DNA from: Acanthopleura granulata
Lineage: Eukaryota > Mollusca > Polyplacophora > Chitonida > Chitonidae
Assembly (NCBI GenBank): GCA_016165875.1
Contig: JABBOT010000080.1
Coordinates: 19,664,141-19,728,140, forward strand
Direction of reading: 5' to 3'
Length of the DNA stretch: 64,000 nucleotides
The notes below the pieces were generated by a model. It ran no database searches, had not been told where the DNA came from, and saw nothing but the letters and a program-made list of their open reading frames with translations. Position numbers and translations under genes: made by a program. Shown one piece after another: positions 22,923 to 36,160 of this stretch (the first letter of the stretch is position 1; every line of letters begins with the position of its first letter).

Positions 22923-25485
22923 GAAGCTACACAGCTTTGACAGGAAATACCTTTTGCAGGAAAGGTTCCCCATTAAATTTGACATACATGTACTTTAATA
23001 CATTAAATTGGCATAAATGTCCTTGAAAAAAATCTTACTAGATGATTGATACCATGAGGCAAATAATATTCCTGTCAGGGGTGTTTTTTGTTGCGATTTC
23101 ATTACATCAGCCATACTTCTTCAATCGTTTTCACATGGTAACAGGCAACTTTCAAAGCAATTTGCACCCCTTTCTCTTTTAACAGTGATGATCATTAATG
23201 CTTCGTGGGTTTGCCAACATGAGGACATCATGTGAAATATCTTTTTTTCAATCTAAGGAGAAAAATGTCATCTAAAGATGCTTAAAACAACACCAGTTGA
23301 AAATGTGAAAGACTCAAGAAATACAGTTTTGAAATTATATTTCTTACATTGTTTTTGGTCTTTTTGGAGATGATGCCTTGCAGACTATTTTCTGAGGCCA
23401 GCGTCTCCCAAGAAACACTAAAATTTGTGATAAAATTTAGGCCTGCCGTTGGTTTCATCGCACGTTTTGAACCGATATTGCCTGATTTATTACAGCACTC
23501 ATGTCTGCATACCATCGAGTGTAGGGGTGTTTTCCCACAGTATACTTACCTCCTCTGCCTGAAATACGAACATAAAATACCTTGCTTATCAGACATTTAC
23601 ATTACTAACTCCTTTTCTTTGCACAACCTAACATTCTGCCATTAACATTATTAAAGTCCACTTTTTCATTTATGAGCTAAGATTAGACTTTCTTTATACC
23701 AACTGTATAAGTCATCTATGCACAACGTTGAACGTGTTGTCTCATTATGTGTTCTCAGTGAGTTTTACCCTTGTTTTAATTGTTCAGATACCACAGTCAG
23801 GGGCTAGAGGATTCCCAGATATAGTTGTCACAGCACATCCTTCATAAGGCTCAAGTACCATGGTTCTGGGGTTAGTCATGATTGCAGGCTTACTTCATAA
23901 CCTGAGTGACGCTGCTGGTCCAATCATATGGAAATCAGGCAGACCTTTCTGCAGCACAACTGTAACAGAATTTGCTTTCTGATTTCTTTATCATTTTTCT
24001 TGTGTATGAAGATAAGAGAGTGACAATTTTGGTATTGTATTGTTATTTTTCTTTCCATTTTATTTATGTACCTGAAATTCAAAACATATAGTAAAGCAGT
24101 ATTTTCTAAATGAAGTAGTAAAGATTGTTAAAACTGAAAATTATTAGAATGATATCAGATAATTACACATCTCCCTTAATCTAACGTGCTTCATTATGGC
24201 TCAATCACCAAAGTGATTTTCATCAAGTTAGTGTAGCACTGATGAGTTTTGATGAATGAAGAAAACATTTAGATTCTTTGCACCCCAAATCTTGATTATC
24301 ATGTAATTATGCAGTATCATGATTTGCCTTAACATCCAGCATCAAACTGTGTCCCATTATTATTGTCATGGGGTGTCAATTGATAACAAACTTCAATGGC
24401 ATTCCGCTTAAGCAAACAGAATTTGTCCCTCATCAGCAGTGTTGTAATGATTGAGGGGTGTAACAAATAAAGGGCAATTTGGAGTACTCTAGGCCCTCAA
24501 TGTCCTCCCTCTGTAAACCAATCCATGAAATAAAGGAAAGATTACTGACTACATGAACAAGATTTTTGCTGCATGTGGCTTGCCCTTTTTGTAATCATTT
24601 CTGCAAGGTATTAAACTCAGACATTCATTTAAATGCATTCTTTATCCATTTCCTCGATTTTAGAGATAATAATTTTTCAATGGCCTTCCAAGGAAGTCTT
24701 TCTCGATATATCGCAAACAACTCCTGGAAGGCTGCTGATTTCCACTCAGGAAATTCTACATGCTGTGTGAATTTTGAAACTACATAAATGAAATGTGTTA
24801 GAAATCCATGCACTGCCTGTTCTCTTGTGTCAGAAGTTTGATGATAAGTTATGGTGACACTTTATTGATAATACTCTAAAGACTGACTCCCTGTATTTCC
24901 ATCTAATTTACACAGAAAACAGGTGCCGACAACTAGTGAATCTTGGTGTATGTATAAACATGATACCATGAAAAAGCAACAACAAAACCATATTAGACAA
25001 CAAAATAAAAAAGTCAAGGCTACAAACCTACGTGTAGATACATGTACACACAGGAGCAAAATATGATCCATATTTTTTTGTTTTTATTTCCTTTCATATA
25101 ATCTATCAGAAATGGTCTGGTCTGTTGTCTATATGATTGCCTCTTGCAAAAAATCAAGTCTTGTTTTCATATTCTGTCAGATTACTTGTTTATTGTGTTG
25201 TCTGCTAACAGAAGCATATACAAAAGTTTTGGTGTATACATCTTATTCAAAAATCCAGTTACATAAGTGTGTGTGTGTTGTAGTTTAGTTATACTTGTTG
25301 TGCCCATAGTGTGGTAGAAATGTAAAATATAGGTAAATTAAAAATCTTCATTTACATGTACTTTCCCATGAAGCTGTCGGCTGATTAAGGAATTGTGTAG
25401 ATATAAGTAAGCTGTGGCATTGTCTGAATTCCTGGTGTGTATTTTGATTAGGAAATCATTCATAATTTTGTGTCATTTCAGTATC

Positions 25486-25686
25486 ATGCCAACTCCTAAG
25501 AGACTGAGGGATCTCATTAGAGAGATACGTTCTGCCCGCACAGCGGCAGACGAACGTGGCGTGGTCCAGAAGGAGTGTGCGGCCATCCGAGACTCGTTCA
25601 GAGATGAAGACAACACGTATCGGTGTCGGAATGTGGCCAAATTACTCTACATTCACATGTTGGGTTATCCCGCTCACTTTGGGCAG
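25486..25686 (+). CDS. AP1G1: AP1G1 coding exon 1, left (probably redundant) copy
   Basis: Identical to 44801-45001. The acceptor CATTTCAG lies at 25474-25481, then 4 bases of 5'UTR, then ATG. The exon encodes residues 1-67 ([15 protein letters not shown]...) and ends GGGCAG|GTAGGT. In this copy it can be followed only by exon 2 (26606-26730) before the N gap. It should not be counted as a second gene unless the duplication is proven real. Confidence 0.9.
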
Positions 25687-26019
25687 GTAGGTACTGATGA
25701 CAAATGAAGTGATGACTGGCAGACGGATGAAAGGCCCCAAAATATACGTAACTGATAGCAGATCTATTGCTCTGGTCAGTTCACTGACTGGCATTTGTAC
25801 AAACAGACATGTAGTTGGGTAAAAGGATTTCCAGGGATATGGTCAAAAGTCCAAAAAATCATAAACCTAACTCCTTGAAACTTTATTTTGCAATGATATC
25901 TGAGTTAAAACAATAACAAATTTTACAATAATATTCTTTTGGCTGCTGACTTGTTTTGACATGAATTAGTTTTATTTATTTACTGTATACAGTGCTCATT
26001 CATTCTGGAAGATGTGTTC

Positions 26020-26075
26020 AGCGTGATGGCTGAAATGTTGCTGATGTGGCATTAAAACATATTCATTCATCTAGT
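26020..26075 (+). repeat. LINE-tail-like fragment in AP1G1 intron 1 (left copy)
   Basis: GTGATGGCTGAAATGTTGC, then TGATGTGGCATTAAAACATA and TTCATTCAT, resembles the 3' end of the LINE at 47008-52046 (ATATGGCTGAGATATTGCCG, ATGTGGCGTTAAGCCATAAT, CATTCATT). It is a 5'-truncated LINE copy or SINE tail. The right copy is at 45335-45390. Confidence 0.55.
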
Positions 26076-26150
26076 TGTAAGTTTATTGACCAAGTTTATA
26101 ACAACCACAATTATATAAAAAGCATACACTAAAACATTCAAAAGTATATC

Positions 26151-26517
26151 AGTGGTCTAGTGGTTAGAACGTCCACCTTCAGGCCGGGAGATCCAGGCTC
26201 AAGCCTGGGTCGAGTCATACCAAAGACTTTAAAAATGGTACTTGTTGCTGCCGCACTTGACGCACAGCATTGAGAAATTAGAGAGAGGAAACAGGACAGG
26301 TCGGCCCGGTGTCAGTATAATGTGACTGGGTGGAGTGTCCTGTCTGATGTCTTCGGCATGATGTTCCAGTGGTGGCAGCACTTTGGCGGCCTGGACTCGC
26401 CGTGCCACAAGAAGACACACTATAAGTACACACCAGAAGGACTCCTCCTCCTCACATGACTGAAACACTGTTAAGTACGACATTAAACCACAAGCACTCA
26501 CTCACTCATTCACACAC
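26151..26517 (+). mobile_element. Full-length tRNA-derived SINE in AP1G1 intron 1, 13-bp target-site duplication (left copy)
   Basis: The flanks are TCAAAAGTATATC at 26138-26150 and 26518-26530. The head has box-A-like TCTAGTGGTTAGAACG and a weak box-B-like GGCTCAAGCCTGG. A long central domain follows (GGTCGGCCCGGTGTCAGTAT...GTGGCAGCACTTTGG). The 3' tail ACTGTTAAGTACGACATTAA ending CACTCACTCACT resembles the tail of the LINE in intron 2. Confidence 0.85.
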
Positions 26518-26605
26518 TCAAAAGTATATCTCTTTGAATTTGGTCGAGTTGACACTTCGTGTTTACATATGCTAATACCTTGACATGTTTATCTCTTTCC
26601 TTCAG

Positions 26606-26730
26606 CTGGAATGTCTGAAGTTAATTGCCTCTCCTCGCTTCACGGACAAGCGAATTGGTTACCTTGGTGCCATGTTGTTGTTGGACGAGAGACAAGATGT
26701 GCACTTACTGGTTACAAACTCCCTGAAGAA
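26606..26730 (+). CDS. AP1G1: AP1G1 coding exon 2, left (probably redundant) copy
   Basis: Identical to 45921-46045: acceptor TTCCTTCAG|CTGGAATG, donor AAGAA|GTAAGT, phase 0 in and phase 2 out. It encodes the conserved [20 protein letters not shown] stretch of gamma-adaptin. Confidence 0.9.
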
Positions 26731-28349
26731 GTAAGTTGTCTGCTTTGTTAGGGGGCTGTTCTTTAAAAGCTGTCATCAGTTTCTGGATTCCATCGAGGCT
26801 AGTCTGTCACTGCACATGTACCATGTGGCCAAAATCCTCCAGCGACATTCTCTCTTGGAGGTTCTTTCAAGCGGCTTTCCATGAAGAAATCTCAAGGTAG
26901 TTGGTGTGGTTCTAAATTTTCTTCATTAAATCACCAACATTTTCTTCACCATGTATTGCTGCTGATATCTGACGAAAACCATAGTCATGTGTCAAACACT
27001 TATGCACAATTGTACATGCTATTAAATGACCTGAAATTTCATCCATAAGAGTGCTCTTTTTTTTTTTAGGGATAAATAAACTTTGTACTATATGACTGTT
27101 GGTGACAAAACTTTATAAGGATGGCTTTTATTTCGTAATATGCGGGGAGCACTGGCCACCCTTAGCCCGAGGGCTGTGTGGAACCGATTTAGTTATGATG
27201 TCTGTAAGGTGCTACCCCCTCGTTCAATTCTGCTGCATGTGCGTTAGAGTCTTCTCGAATACACATTAATTCTGAAAGTTGAAATATTTGAGCACATTTT
27301 GACACAATTGCTACTTAGCACTACCTCCACCATTCTCAAGTAAGTAATAGGGTCAACTAGCACATCCTGCGATGCTTTGTAAATCTGTGTCAACGAATCA
27401 TGCATGCTCATCACAGCTTCACCTTTGCGTGACATCATATCTTGAAATTTACATCCGTACTATACAAATACACCTTCAGTCAATTTGCATAAAGGTCAAC
27501 CACAGATGTGCATGCACAGGGATCAACAAAACGGTTTATTAGGTCAAGTTGTTGACAAGGTACATGAGTGTAAGTCACTAATGTGAATTATCTTGGATTG
27601 ACTGGTCATAAAAGCTACAGAATGTAAAAAAATTTGACAGAAGAACAGGGAATGTGTTGGTGAACATAGTTTATCTCAGTTTTACCCAGTTCCCCCCGTG
27701 GGGTTCCCGGGAGTGAAAAGAATAGGGCCCCAGTTCGCTAGGCAAGCTTGTCGTACGAGGCGACTAACCTAGGGCTCTCCCGTGTGGTTCCGGTGAACAG
27801 AATAGTTCCACAGCCTCCCCAGGCTGGTCGTACAAGGCGACTAAAAGGGGCAACCTGTTTGCCGTGGGTTGCGACCCGTGATGGGGGAGGACGGGATCCT
27901 GGTGGCTGAGGACGGGTTGATCTTGCGAGATCCTCACGCCCAACACTCCACTTCGGCCCTTACTTCTCCAAAGACGGGCGGTCGGATGGCCCGATCCGAT
28001 CAATCGGCTGGTCACGCCTGCCTCTGCGTGGTTCCAAAACTTCTCTATATAAACATTCTTTAGAGAACAAATGATTTTTCTCAAATTTCGTTCGTGGAAT
28101 TGCGTTTGAGGCGGTGGCTGTAGGGTCACTCAAGTAGTCCGTGTCTAATGTGCAACCTCCTTCATAGGGTGGGTGATGGAGGAGCTCGGGTGGGGAATGG
28201 GGTGTGCATATTAAGGCCATCTATTTGAGTATACCCCATGTGGAATCCTTGGTGTCTTTCCTGCTGGGTATCCCCAGATTGAGGCATCGCCCTTGTTGGC
28301 ACTCCGTGGTGGGTGAGGAACACGTGGGGTGAATCCCTAACTATTTATT

Positions 28350-29713
28350 ATGAATCCCCTAAATCTTTCAAAAAATGTCTCCAATATTCGACCGTCTCAG
28401 CCAATCTCAGGTATTGATAAAAAGAGAAAGCTGGAGGCTTTATCAGATCCTCTAGACATTGGACAGGAAAGTTGGCCGGCTTTTATTGTTCTCTCAACAA
28501 AGAGTGAACAAAAGCCGGCCTCTAAAATACATCCTTTTCTTTTGAAGAGGGCTTTGGAGGGTGCAGCAGGCACTTTAAAAATGTTAAAAAGCTGCGATCC
28601 GGAGATATTCTTATCGAATGTTTCCGGAAACAACAATCTAAAAATTTACTATCATTGAATAAAATTTCCGATATATCTGTTTTTACATCCCCTCACAATA
28701 CCCTGAACAGTTGTCAGGGAATAATACGTGACAGGGATGGGGATATCTTCGACCTATCTGAAGAAGAAATCTGTACAGAATTAAAACCACAGGGTGTTCT
28801 CAGAGTGAAGCGTTTCACAACAAAAAAAGCTGGCAACATCCTCAAACTAAACACATATCTGATAACCTTTAATACCACCTCTCTACCATCATATATCTAC
28901 ATTGGCCCGTATAGGGTTAATGTCGATTTATACATACCTAACCCGACACGATGTTTTACTTGCCAAAAATTTGGTCATGGTAAAGGCCAATGTAAAAATA
29001 AACTGGTTTGTTTCCGATGCGGCAGTGAAGGTCATGATGGTTTTGACTGCAGCAGCACAGTTAAGTGCTGCAATTGCGGCCGAGATCACATGGCCTCCTC
29101 TAAGGACTGTCCTCTTTTCATCAAAGAAAAACAGATAATCACTTTAAAAACTAAAAACAACATTTCCTATCTGGAAGCCCGCAAATTGGCCTCACTTTCG
29201 AGTACGCCACCGCAGGCTTCGTTTGCCAATGTGGTCAAGCGAGCTGCAACATCTGTTGCAACTCAAACTTCCTTGACTTGGCCCATTGGAAACGACAAAC
29301 CTAACTCGATCTCTTTTGAACCTTTAGCTCAACCTGTCCAGAACTCTTCTTCAACCCAGACCACCTCAGTACAAGAAATAAAACCAGTAAACAATGCAAA
29401 ACGAACTGATAAATCTGAACCTCAGCCCTCTAAAAATCATAATGACAAAAACAAGTCCAAAAGTACACCTCCAAGTAGTAATATTAAAACCAGTAAACCG
29501 AGTGGCCCAACAGAACGTCTGTCTAAGGCCACTCGAGATCCTGTCCAAACATTTAACAGGTTTGGATCGTTGGAGGACGTTGTCCCTTCAACATCAGATG
29601 CGGATGTGATGGATACATCACCCGCACCAGGGAGATCTTCCAGCCGATCTCCAAGGAAGGGTCGTCCTCGGTCCAAATATAGAGACAAGTCTCCTATACG
29701 CCTCCCTCCGTAA
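28350..29713 (+). pseudogene. LINE ORF1 (zinc-knuckle nucleic-acid-binding protein), frame-broken, left copy
   Basis: The same reading as the right copy at 47665-49028: an N-terminal part in one frame to about 28580 and the rest in the -1 frame from about 28577, meeting at TTTAAAA (28574-28580). Three CCHC-type knuckles follow. The ORF ends in TAA at 29711-29713, overlapping the ORF2 ATG. Confidence 0.8.
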
Positions 29714-32078
29714 TGTCTACATACGACAAAATTATACAGTGGAATTGTCGAGGTCTTAGGGTTAATTTTATTGAAATAACACAGCTGATCCAATCATTAA
29801 ACCCTATTGCCCTTTGTCTTCAGGAAACTCACCTGAAGACATCTGACAAAAATAAAATAACCCTGAAAAATTATACACTTTATAGTACATTTTGTCACGA
29901 AGAAGAGCGAGCTGCAGGCGGCTCCTCTATCTTCATAAATAACAATATTATCCACAGTCCTGTTGCTCTGGATACAGAGCTTCAGGCTGTGGCCGTTCGT
30001 GTCTCATTGTCTAAGACAGTCACTTTGTGTTCGGTTTATATTCCTCCGAACACTTCATCAGCTTTACAGTTACATATTTTGAAAGAACAATTACCTACAC
30101 CTCCTTTTAATATCGATGAACTAAAAACTGCACTCAGAAAGGCACACGATACAGCATGTGGTCCTGATAACGTATATTATAAATTTCTGAACCATTTATC
30201 AGCTGAACCACTTGAGACTCTCTTGGACTTATTGAACGATATTTGGATAACTGGTAATTTTCCACCCTCATGGAGGGAGGCATGTATTATCCCGGTTCCC
30301 AAACCGGGTAAGGATCATACTGATCCAAATAATTACCGTCCCATAGCTCTTACCAGTTGCGTCTGTAAGACTATGGAACGGATGATAAATGATAGACTTG
30401 TTTGGTTTCTATCTAACAAGTTACTATCTAATATCCAATGTGGTTTTCGTCAAGGTAGATCCACAGTGGATCACCTTGTTCGACTTGAAAGTCTTATTCG
30501 CCATGGTTTTATTAATAATGAACATGTGGTGTCAGTATTTTTTGACCTTGAAAAGGCCTACGACACCACATGGAAATATGGCATTTTAAAAGACCTCGCG
30601 GATATGGGCCTTAAAGGTCGATTACCTATATTTATATCCAAATTTTTATCTGATCGTCAGTTTAAGGTACGGGTGGGGTCCACTCTTTCGGACTCTTATG
30701 AGCAAGAGGTGGGTGTACCCCAGGGCGGTATCCTTTCACCAACACTGTTCAGCATAAAAATTAATAGCTTGGCCCAAACATTAACATCTGGAACCGAGGG
30801 TTGTTTATATGTAGATGATTTTCTGATATGCTACCGGGCGAAAAATATGAATAACATCGAGCGGCAACTGCAGCTTTGTCTCAATAAGATCGAGAAATGG
30901 GCAGTTGCCAATGGTTTTAGATTTTCTACGTCTAAAACCGTCGGTATGCATTTCTGCAATAAACGCAAACTTCATCTAGACCCTGAGCTTAAATTTTGTG
31001 GTGAACCAGTGAAGATTGTTGGGGAAAATAAATTTTTAGGAGTTATATTCGATAGTAAATTATCTTTTATACCTCACATAAAAACGCTTAAAGCTAAATG
31101 TATAAAGGCTCTCGATATAATTAAGGTCGTGTCTAGCACCGATTGGGGTGCTGACCGATCTGTTTTACTTAATTTATATCGTTCTCTGGTGAGGTCTAAA
31201 TTGGACTATGGGTCCATCATTTATGGTTCCGCGAGGAAATCATATCTTAAAATGTTGGATCCGGTCCATCACCAAGGTCTGAGGCTCAGCCTTGGTGCCT
31301 TTAGAATCTCACCAGTAGAGAGTTTATACGTGGAGGCCAATGAGCCTTCTTTACATAACCGACGTATTAAACTCAGCCTTCAATATGCAACAAAGCTTAA
31401 AGCTCACCCAGCAAACCCTGCCTACGACTGTGTTTTCAATCCATCATATGTAGACAAATATACTAAATGTCCTAACAAGATCCCTCCGTTCGGTCTTCGT
31501 ATACAGGACCATGTTGTGGAAGCTAACATCAACCTAGAGGAGATAGCTCCGGTATCTTTTCCGGAGTCTCCTCCCTGGCTTCTTCCACAACCTAAACTAA
31601 TATTTGATCTACGTCAATATAATAAATCGAATACAAACCCTCTTATAATTCAGCAAGCTTTTGCTGAAATTAAGGCTAATTATCCAAATTATAAATTTAT
31701 ATACACTGATGGGTCAAAGGATGAGGACAGGGTTGCGGCTGCGGCTGTCTTAGAACAGCGGGTCTCTTCTCTTCGTCTTCCGTCTTCATCGTCTATCTTT
31801 TCTGCAGAAGCCAGGGCTATACTCCTGGCCATATCATATGTTTCCTCTGGGCGTGCCCAGAGGACAATGGTATGTAGTGACTCGCTCTCCTGCCTTTTGG
31901 CAATGCAGAATAATAAATTGAAAAACCCGCTTATTATGGAAATTTTAGCCTTACATAGAAAATTGATTAAAAGAGGCAAAGATATTATATTCTGTTGGAT
32001 ACCAAGCCATGTTGGTATCCATGGAAACACAGTCGTGGACAGGGAGGCAAAGGCTGCCCTAAATAAATCCCTATCAAA
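29713..32078 (+). CDS. LINE ORF2 (partial EN, RT, RNase H), left copy truncated by gap
   Basis: The same protein as 49028-51811 up to the gap, where the frame runs into N. Visible differences from the right copy are FLSNK versus FLETNK, GVPQGGILS versus GVPQGSILS, SDRQ versus SNRQ, EVGV versus EMGV, GEPV versus GESV, FRIS versus FRTS and AHPAN versus AHPTN. The YVDD catalytic motif is intact. The RNase H domain is visible up to NTVVDREAKAAL. The C-terminal zinc motif is missing only because of the gap. Confidence 0.85.
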
Positions 32079-32091
32079 NNNNNNNNNNNNN
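32079..32091. other. Assembly gap (13 N)
   Basis: Thirteen N characters sit between the left copy, cut inside LINE ORF2, and the first base of the right copy. This is a scaffold join of unknown true length. The overlap on both sides implies the true gap may be negative. Confidence 0.97.
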
Positions 32092-34537
32092 AGTGGTTCA
32101 AGCAGACTTTAAAATTTAAAATCTGTTTTCTACATTTTTTATGATCAGCTAAAAATGGGGTTTCCTAGCTGATGTCATTAGCATACTATTCCAGTAAGGC
32201 AGCATGCACCAAAAATACATGTATGTACATTTAAATGAATGTTGGCAATGGAGAAAGGATACACCAGCATGTTATAAACTAAATAATACTGACAATGATG
32301 ACCACCTCAAAGCAGTCAGCAAACCCAAAGCAATTCGTCAGTCTTTCAATCAAAGACATACAATGCATTTCATCCCTTTACAAATCTCATGTATGCACCA
32401 TACCCGTCAGGCCTGGACCAGCATGTACTTAATATTTAATGAATGTCTTCATGCCATACATGTAAAGTACCATAGGCAAATAACACAGATATGTTGCAAT
32501 TAGGGTGAAGGCGAAAAAGAATGATCCGCTAATTGGATATATATAGTGCCTACCCTATACACTGATATTAACTTAAGATTTTTTCATATTTGTGGCCCAG
32601 ACTAAAACTGAAATTAAACGCGGAACACCTGGTGTCAAAGCATAAAGTATCTTGCTCATGGTTTGAGCATTGTGATCAATTTGACATAGGCAGCAGAAGC
32701 TGTCGTGATCTGGGGGGGGGGAGGCGGATTGACTATCACAGCCAACTAGGCAAGGGTCCAGAAGCCGTGTAGGCCCCGGAAGCACCATGCACCCAGATGC
32801 CCAGAGACACATTCTGATCAATATTACACCACTGAAGTGAAGAGCTGCAAATGTCTTGTATAATTAGAGTTGATCTAATTTTAGCTGGTTCCTTTACGAT
32901 ATCCTGTTCAAAATTTTGCCTGCCAAGTGTTATGCTATGTTAGTCGATATATATTCTAAAATATTGATTCATATCAGTGGTTATTGTACAGTATATAATA
33001 AATAAAAGTAAGAATATCTCTACATGTTAAGTTCTATCATTAGTCTATGATTAGAAATAAGGTATGTGCATGAGAGAAGACCTATTCTTGTACAAGACAT
33101 GGACTCTGGAGAAAAAACGCCATTGTAATTTAAATCGATAAGCATCATCACAATTTTAAGTCTACTCGATGCTGTGATATTTGGGGTTTAACGTCAACAA
33201 TTATTTCAGTCATATTTCAACGAAGAGTCATTTGTATGTGTATATATATATATATACTGCATCACTCTTTTGTCACATGATGCCTCAACCAGAGAAATTG
33301 GTGAAGACACCCAGTCTGTTATACTGATACCGGGATGAGCAGTCATTGTTATTCACCCACAATGGTGAGCGAGGAAGCAGCAGCTTCCTCATATTTTGGC
33401 CTTAGGTGCAAACTAGCCCAGGATTAAACCTGGAGTCCGTAGATTTAGGCTTGGCAAGTATGAACACAGCAATATCACTCACACACCTGACAGACTTGTG
33501 ACATTGTATTGGATTTTATTTTGCTGTTACTAATTACATTTGATTTAAACTTTAATAACCTTTGTATTCTGAAACAGATGAATATAAATTTTAATATTTT
33601 CACCAGGGAAAAACTCCAATAAACTGTTAAATCAAAATGAATCTTTCATTCTAATGTGTAACACGACAAATGCTGACAGGAGGAAGCACTTCACCATTCG
33701 TGAATAAACTTATCTCTTACACGTCACATAGCTCACAAAAAATCAGCACACGGAATTCCTCTGATTTTTAGATAATATCAAGATTAATTTTCTTTTAAAA
33801 GCAATTTGGTTGGATGATTCACAATCACTTTTTCTAGTTTTTTCCTGATTGCTCAATGTTGACATCGGTTAGACCTCTGTGCTGTTTGAGATGGAAAAAT
33901 TAAAATTGAAAAACAATGGCTAACTTAATTTTGGTGTCCATCTGAATCCTTCATTCACAAACCTTCGGTACAAACGTGTCTTAAATATAAAATCTTACAC
34001 TTATATGTTCCAAAACAAATTATGAAGGTAACTGTCAAAATGTAATACCAGTTAAGTACCCGGCCTTTGGTGACCGAGTAGTCTATGTGCTCGCCTATGG
34101 ATCACTACATAACAGCGGCCCGTAGCCTTAATACAGCATACATGTTGTAAAAGTACAACTATCCTTGAATTCGTCGTAGCTTGTCTGGATACATAGTCCA
34201 CTCTCTTTCATGTACTTGTATTATCATAGAAAAACCTAGGCTTATACACTACCGGTAGGCCTAGATTGTGGTGTCATATAATGGATATTATTATCAGCTT
34301 TTGCATCAGATATATCTGCGGCCATGCTGGGGCAAATTTCATCCCTTGTTTGTCACTGCCCGCAGCACCTCGTAGCATTCGCCTTGGTTTGAAAAGATAT
34401 CCCCGCAACTACCCCCTCCCCCCTCCCTCCCCCTGATTCCGACGCCTATGTCTGACCATTCCCTTTTGCCGCCATCACGTTGTCCATAGCTTATTCGCGC
34501 ATCTATACTGTGTACATTTTGTACTGTAAATTTACTT

Positions 34538-34875
34538 CACGTGGCTGTGACGTCAAAAACCACTTGCCACGGTGAGCAACCGGACTACAGTGACCTGATA
34601 TTATTCCGCTTTCGGTGACATATGGAATTTTCGTGTTTTTCGGTTCTGTCCCAAAGATGGATAAGAAATAGAAGAGGTTTGTAATATTTTAACGATCTCT
34701 CTCAGGAAATTGCAATATTAACGCCTAAAAATAGAGTATCTGACATTCTTACAGCGACCTATATTTATTCCGCCTCCGACGCTCTAAGGCTCCGTCGCAG
34801 CCATTTTTGATGAGAGTGATGTGATAGAGCTGGAAATTGTGATCTACCGGCGAAACTCAAAAGGTTTGTTGACAA
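34538..34875 (+). promoter_or_regulatory. Candidate AP1G1 promoter (right copy)
   Basis: Same sequence as 15223-15560: CACGTG at 34538-34543, TGACGTCA at 34548-34555, GCCATTTT at 34800-34807. If the duplication is artefactual, this and the left copy are one locus. Confidence 0.4.
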
Positions 34876-35654
34876 AATGCGCAGGGGAAGCGCACTGGTT
34901 TATCACTTGTGTCCTTAGATTTCCAACTGAGCAGGGCTGTTGTATGTCTGTAGTGGTGTTCTGGCGGCCTATGACCCTACCTGGCAGCACCTGCTGCGAG
35001 CTGGTCTCGGCGGATCAGATGGCAGGGGATACTTTTCCGGGTCTAGACTGTCACTAAATTAAATGTATCTTGTCCGTGTAAAACCGTGCAATTCTGCATT
35101 CTTATTAGGCCATAAATGGCTGGCATCATACAAATTGTTGGACAGATTAACTCTCTTTTTTTTAGCCAAGTAATGCATGCAAGATTGTGATAATGTCAAC
35201 AAATGTGAGATAAAGATCGGTTTACTTGTCAGCATGGGTCTGGCTGGAGGTGTTGGGGTGGGGTGAAAAATTATGACAGTCTGCTGTAGCAGGCATTGGA
35301 AACACTTTACACTCAAACAACCCAGAGATGTGACACCTAAATGACCTGTAATCAACAAAACACCTCAATCAGTATCATTAAATTGTCATGTTTTCTGTTA
35401 CTGCATTATAAAAAATAATAATAATGTTCCATGTAAGCTGGGCTGTTACATTAGGCAAATGAAAATTCGAAAAGAAACAAGAAACAATAAAGTCTATTAA
35501 ACAGCAGTGAACACATGTTTTCATAACTTTTTCTGTCTCTCAAAAAAGAAGAACTATAAAAGCGCAGACTACAGATGAAGTTACCTCCGGGTACTAAATG
35601 GTTTAGTGTTGGAGTCATGCATTCCAAAGGTTCTAGACCTTGGCCGAACAAAGC

Positions 35655-36160
35655 TGCATCCTACACATTCCGTCTAGATGTACACAGGATTTTATTTTAA
35701 AATTCTTGACATTCATTGCAACCCTGATTCATCACCCAAATTCAGTAAGATAGCTGCAGATCTCGAAGTCGATGGAACTGCTCTCTGTGAGGTTTGCGCT
35801 CGTGCTACACAAACTGACATATTCACAACTGGCAAAACCCAAATTTTTATGCCCTTCTCAGTTGTATATTATGAAGATTGAAGTAGAGCCAACAGATAAT
35901 TATGAAAATGTTATAGTTTTCAAGAATGTTTTCGTTGCCAGAATTCTGTTACATTTTCGAACCAGATGTAGGTTACAAGATTGTTCGAAATGGCTGCCAA
36001 CAGTGAGCCATTTGAACTGGAGAGCAGGACTTCGACTTCAAAGATATCTGCTCCAAGTTTGTTGATTTCAGGTGGTGGACACAGGGTTGCGATGAATCAG
36101 AACGTCAATGTCAGAATAAAACCCAGAGTTCAAATAGATGGACTGCATCCTGTGTAGCAG
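35655..36160. mobile_element. Foldback element, family 'A' (right copy)
   Basis: Identical counterpart of 16340-16845 within the duplicated segment. It is not independent evidence of a second insertion. Confidence 0.65.

Larger units (their letters stand above)
12641..25481. other. Non-coding DNA upstream of AP1G1 exon 1, probable 5' intron from about 15.6 kb (left copy)
   Basis: No convincing coding exon was seen. It holds, besides the elements listed separately, a TA microsatellite (near 13927-13942), a G8-9 run (near 13397) and a polypyrimidine tract (15097-15120). The same content recurs at 32092-44796. Confidence 0.5.
12777..32078. repeat. Left copy of the 19.3-kb duplicated segment (probable unmerged contig overlap)
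   Basis: Matches 32092-51396 in the same orientation at a constant offset of 19,315. The offset rises to 19,318 after a 3-bp indel near 30410. Open frames upstream of the LINE translate identically in both copies. The left copy stops at the N gap inside LINE ORF2. The right copy begins right after the gap, at the point matching 12777 and about 135 bp past the minisatellite. Confidence 0.95.
27693..32078 (+). mobile_element. Non-LTR retrotransposon (RNase H-bearing LINE), left copy cut by the N gap
   Basis: The 5' target-site duplication TTTTACCCAGTTC is at 27680-27692. This is the same insertion as 47008-52046, but the sequence stops inside the RNase H domain at the gap. It differs from the right copy by about fifteen substitutions and a 3-bp indel, most of them in ORF2. 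Confidence 0.9.

Noticed and set aside
25486..26730. A second AP1G1 gene or a tandem partial gene duplication
   Set aside because: Its two exons are identical to 44801-46045, and it sits in the 19.3-kb repeat next to an N gap. An assembly overlap explains it better than a paralogue.
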